Below, piece after piece: positions 62,692 to 64,000 of a stretch of DNA of 64,000 nt. Source of the stretch: Sphingomonas glacialis (GTDB taxonomy: Bacteria > Pseudomonadota > Alphaproteobacteria > Sphingomonadales > Sphingomonadaceae); NCBI RefSeq assembly GCF_014653575.1, contig NZ_BNAQ01000005.1, positions 1-64,000 of the forward strand. The letters run 5' to 3'. The notes beneath the pieces are model-generated. The model made no database searches and was not told the DNA's origin. It saw nothing but the letters and a program-made list of their open reading frames with translations. Numbering within the stretch: the stretch's first letter is position 1; each line of letters starts with the position of its first letter. Made by a program: the position numbers and the translations under genes.

Positions 62692-62797
62692 CCCCTCCCG
62701 CTTGCGGGAGGGGCTGGGGGAGGGCAGTGCGGCATGCGATGCTGCCTCTTTGCTAGGCCAGCCCCTTCCCTAACCCCTCCCGCAAGCGGGGGGGTCA
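62692..62797. repeat. palindromic repeat, type B-like, after glmM
   Basis: Perfect 17-bp arms CCCGCTTGCGGGAGGGG at 62697-62713 and its complement at 62774-62790, each also a hairpin by itself (CTCCCGCTTGCGGGAG). The adjoining CTGGGGGAGGG and its partner pair imperfectly. Related in style to the elements inside gluQ. It may terminate glmM. Confidence 0.85.
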
Positions 62798-62826
62798 GGA
62801 GAGGCCGAGGGGAAAAGGAAGACACG

Positions 62827-63057
62827 ATGCTCGAAATGCGCCCCGATTGCGAACGGTGCGGCACCGATTTCCCGGCCGATGAGGCGGGGGCTTTCATCTG
62901 TTCGTTCGAATGCACCTTTTGCGCGCAATGCGCCGAAAAGGCCGACGACCGTTGCCCCAATTGCGGCGGCGAGCTGATGGATCGCCCCGCGCGCGTCGAT
63001 GATTTGCTCGAGCGGCACCCCGCATCGACCGTGCGGCGCTTCAAGCGGCCGCAATGA
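62827..63057 (+). CDS. DUF1272 domain zinc-binding protein
   Basis: A 76-residue protein made of a DUF1272 domain: [20 protein letters not shown], then [20 protein letters not shown] and [12 protein letters not shown]. Seven or eight cysteines in CxxC pairs indicate zinc binding. AAGGAAG lies upstream of the ATG. Function is unknown; the family is common in proteobacteria. It overlaps thiD by 4 bp (ATGA). Confidence 0.88.
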   Translation: MLEMRPDCERCGTDFPADEAGAFICSFECTFCAQCAEKADDRCPNCGGELMDRPARVDDLLERHPASTVRRFKRPQ

Positions 63058-64000
63058 GCCGCGCTGCCACGCCGCGCATCCTGATCATCGCCGGTTCGGA
63101 TTCGGGCGGCGGCGCTGGGATCCAGGCCGACATCAAGACGGTGACGATGCTCGGCGGCCATGCGATGACCGCGATCACGGCGATCACCGCGCAGAATACG
63201 CTCGGCGTTCAGGCCGTGCTGCCAGTGCCGACCGACATGGTGATCGCGCAGATCGAATCGTGCGTGTCGGATATCGGCGTCGATGCGGTGAAGATCGGGA
63301 TGCTCGGTTCGGCGGCGACCGCGCATGGCGTGGCGGATCTGCTCGAGACGCTTGCGGTGCCGATCGTGTTCGATCCGGTGATGGTCGCGACGAGCGGTGC
63401 GGTGCTCGCCGATGCCGAAACGATCGCGGCGTTTGCGCGGTTGATGCGAATCGCGACGGTTACGACGCCGAACCTGCCCGAGCTGCGTGCGCTCGAGAAA
63501 TCCCTCTCCCAGCGGAAGGATGAGGGTGAGGCGCGCGGCTTATCGGGGGGTGGCCTTGACCCTTTCCACGCCTTCGGCGGGGACCCCGTCCCGTTCCCGC
63601 TGGGAGAGGGATCATTGCTGATCAAGGGCGGGCACGGGGAGGGAGTCGACATCGTCGATCGGCTGATTGATGCAGCAGGCGAAGTCGCGTCCTGGTCGGC
63701 TCCGCGGATCGACACGCACAGCACACACGGGACGGGTTGCACGCTGGCTTCGGCAATCGCGACCTTGCTCGCGCAAGGGCGGTCGCTCGAAGCGGCGGTG
63801 GCAGCGGCGCGGACCTTCGTTCGCCTCGCTCTGCGCGACGCGCCGGGTTTGGGTGGCGGGCATGGGCCGATGGGGCATCAGGCGGTGCGGCTCGACGTTG
63901 GGCCCGAAGCGCGGCTCAACCAAGTGACGCTCGGCATGACCGATCATGCGGCGTCGCGGGCGTTCTATGCGACGCTTGGGCTTACGCAGATCGTTGGCAC
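63054..64000 (+). CDS. thiD: hydroxymethylpyrimidine/phosphomethylpyrimidine kinase ThiD fused to a VOC domain (partial, runs off the end)
   Basis: The visible 315 codons begin with a ThiD domain: [49 protein letters not shown], and the C-terminal [19 protein letters not shown]. It phosphorylates HMP and HMP-phosphate for thiamine synthesis. Residues about 149-187 are encoded by a palindromic repeat (63500-63612) and occupy the helical stretch usually found between TPNLPEL and LIKGGH. After [15 protein letters not shown] there is no stop; from about residue 287 the frame reads [20 protein letters not shown], the start of a glyoxalase/VOC domain. No separate ATG for the VOC part is seen. The end lies beyond 64000. 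Confidence 0.87.
   Translation, partial: MSRAATPRILIIAGSDSGGGAGIQADIKTVTMLGGHAMTAITAITAQNTLGVQAVLPVPTDMVIAQIESCVSDIGVDAVKIGMLGSAATAHGVADLLETLAVPIVFDPVMVATSGAVLADAETIAAFARLMRIATVTTPNLPELRALEKSLSQRKDEGEARGLSGGGLDPFHAFGGDPVPFPLGEGSLLIKGGHGEGVDIVDRLIDAAGEVASWSAPRIDTHSTHGTGCTLASAIATLLAQGRSLEAAVAAARTFVRLALRDAPGLGGGHGPMGHQAVRLDVGPEARLNQVTLGMTDHAASRAFYATLGLTQIVG
63500..63612. repeat. palindromic repeat inside thiD
   Basis: Perfect 16-bp outer arms: ATCCCTCTCCCAGCGG at 63500-63515 and its complement at 63597-63612. The inner part is poorly paired (97-bp span between arms removed leaves 81 bp). The encoded residues are Ser/Gly/Pro/Asp-rich and unlike ThiD. The reading frame remains open through the element. 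Confidence 0.85.

Noticed and set aside
62692..62797. Repeat after glmM as an insertion sequence end
   Set aside because: No transposase fragment or target duplication is visible; it is a short palindromic element like others in the window.

Overview
The window looks like a chromosomal segment of a high-GC alphaproteobacterium of the sphingomonad type (order Sphingomonadales, probably Sphingomonas or a close relative). This is inferred from the very high GC, strong G/C third-position bias, tightly overlapping ATGA/GTGA/TGATG gene junctions, the dispersed palindromic repeats, and the gene content (oligopeptidase B next to DedA, HIG1 protein, EgtB/EgtD, short FlgJ). No phage, transposase, plasmid function or CRISPR array is visible.

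Layout. 1-124: initiator tRNA-Met and a hairpin. 377-1276: OxyR-like LysR regulator without cysteines. 1365-5546: three-gene export operon (ABC exporter, HlyD adaptor, TolC-like protein) in which the ABC protein has lost all its ATPase motifs. 5675-15509: surface-polysaccharide island with two GT2 glycosyltransferases, a polytopic membrane protein, a GtrA flippase, a SAM methyltransferase and a compact minus-strand cassette (RfbF, RfbG, RmlC-like epimerase, C-methyltransferase, epimerase/reductase) that reads as a pathway to a CDP-linked branched 6-deoxysugar. 16001-16075: tRNA-Thr. 16157-31966: housekeeping and metabolic genes (aminopeptidase P, oligopeptidase B, DedA, thioesterase, PEBP protein, PEP carboxylase, EF-hand lipoprotein, HNH protein, GluQ-RS, HIG1 protein, cobalamin adenosyltransferase, EgtB/EgtD for ergothioneine, 3-hydroxyacyl-CoA dehydrogenase, flavin reductase). 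32075-36132: a b-type cytochrome with a YedY-like molybdoenzyme, cyclopropane fatty acid synthase and ArgG. 36223-42328: three large multi-spanning proteins resembling GT-C glycosyltransferases and a GNAT-type protein. 42328-59973: flagellar region, with motB/motA, the minus-strand operon flgBCDEFGHIJKL, and divergently a second MotA/MotB-like pair, flgA, flgM, flgN, a flagellar lytic transglycosylase, flhA and fliA. 59970-64000: dicarboxylate symporter, glmM, a DUF1272 protein and a thiD gene that runs in frame into a VOC domain and off the window end.

How it works together. The flagellar genes are tied together by textbook sigma-54 promoters (TGGCACG-N4-TTGC) before flgB and before the transglycosylase, and a near match before the second stator pair, while fliA and flgM supply the sigma-28/anti-sigma checkpoint.

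The most unusual signals are the ABC exporter with a fully degenerate nucleotide-binding domain, and large palindromic repeats sitting inside reading frames of gluQ, flgI and thiD without breaking them, with related repeats in several intergenic gaps.
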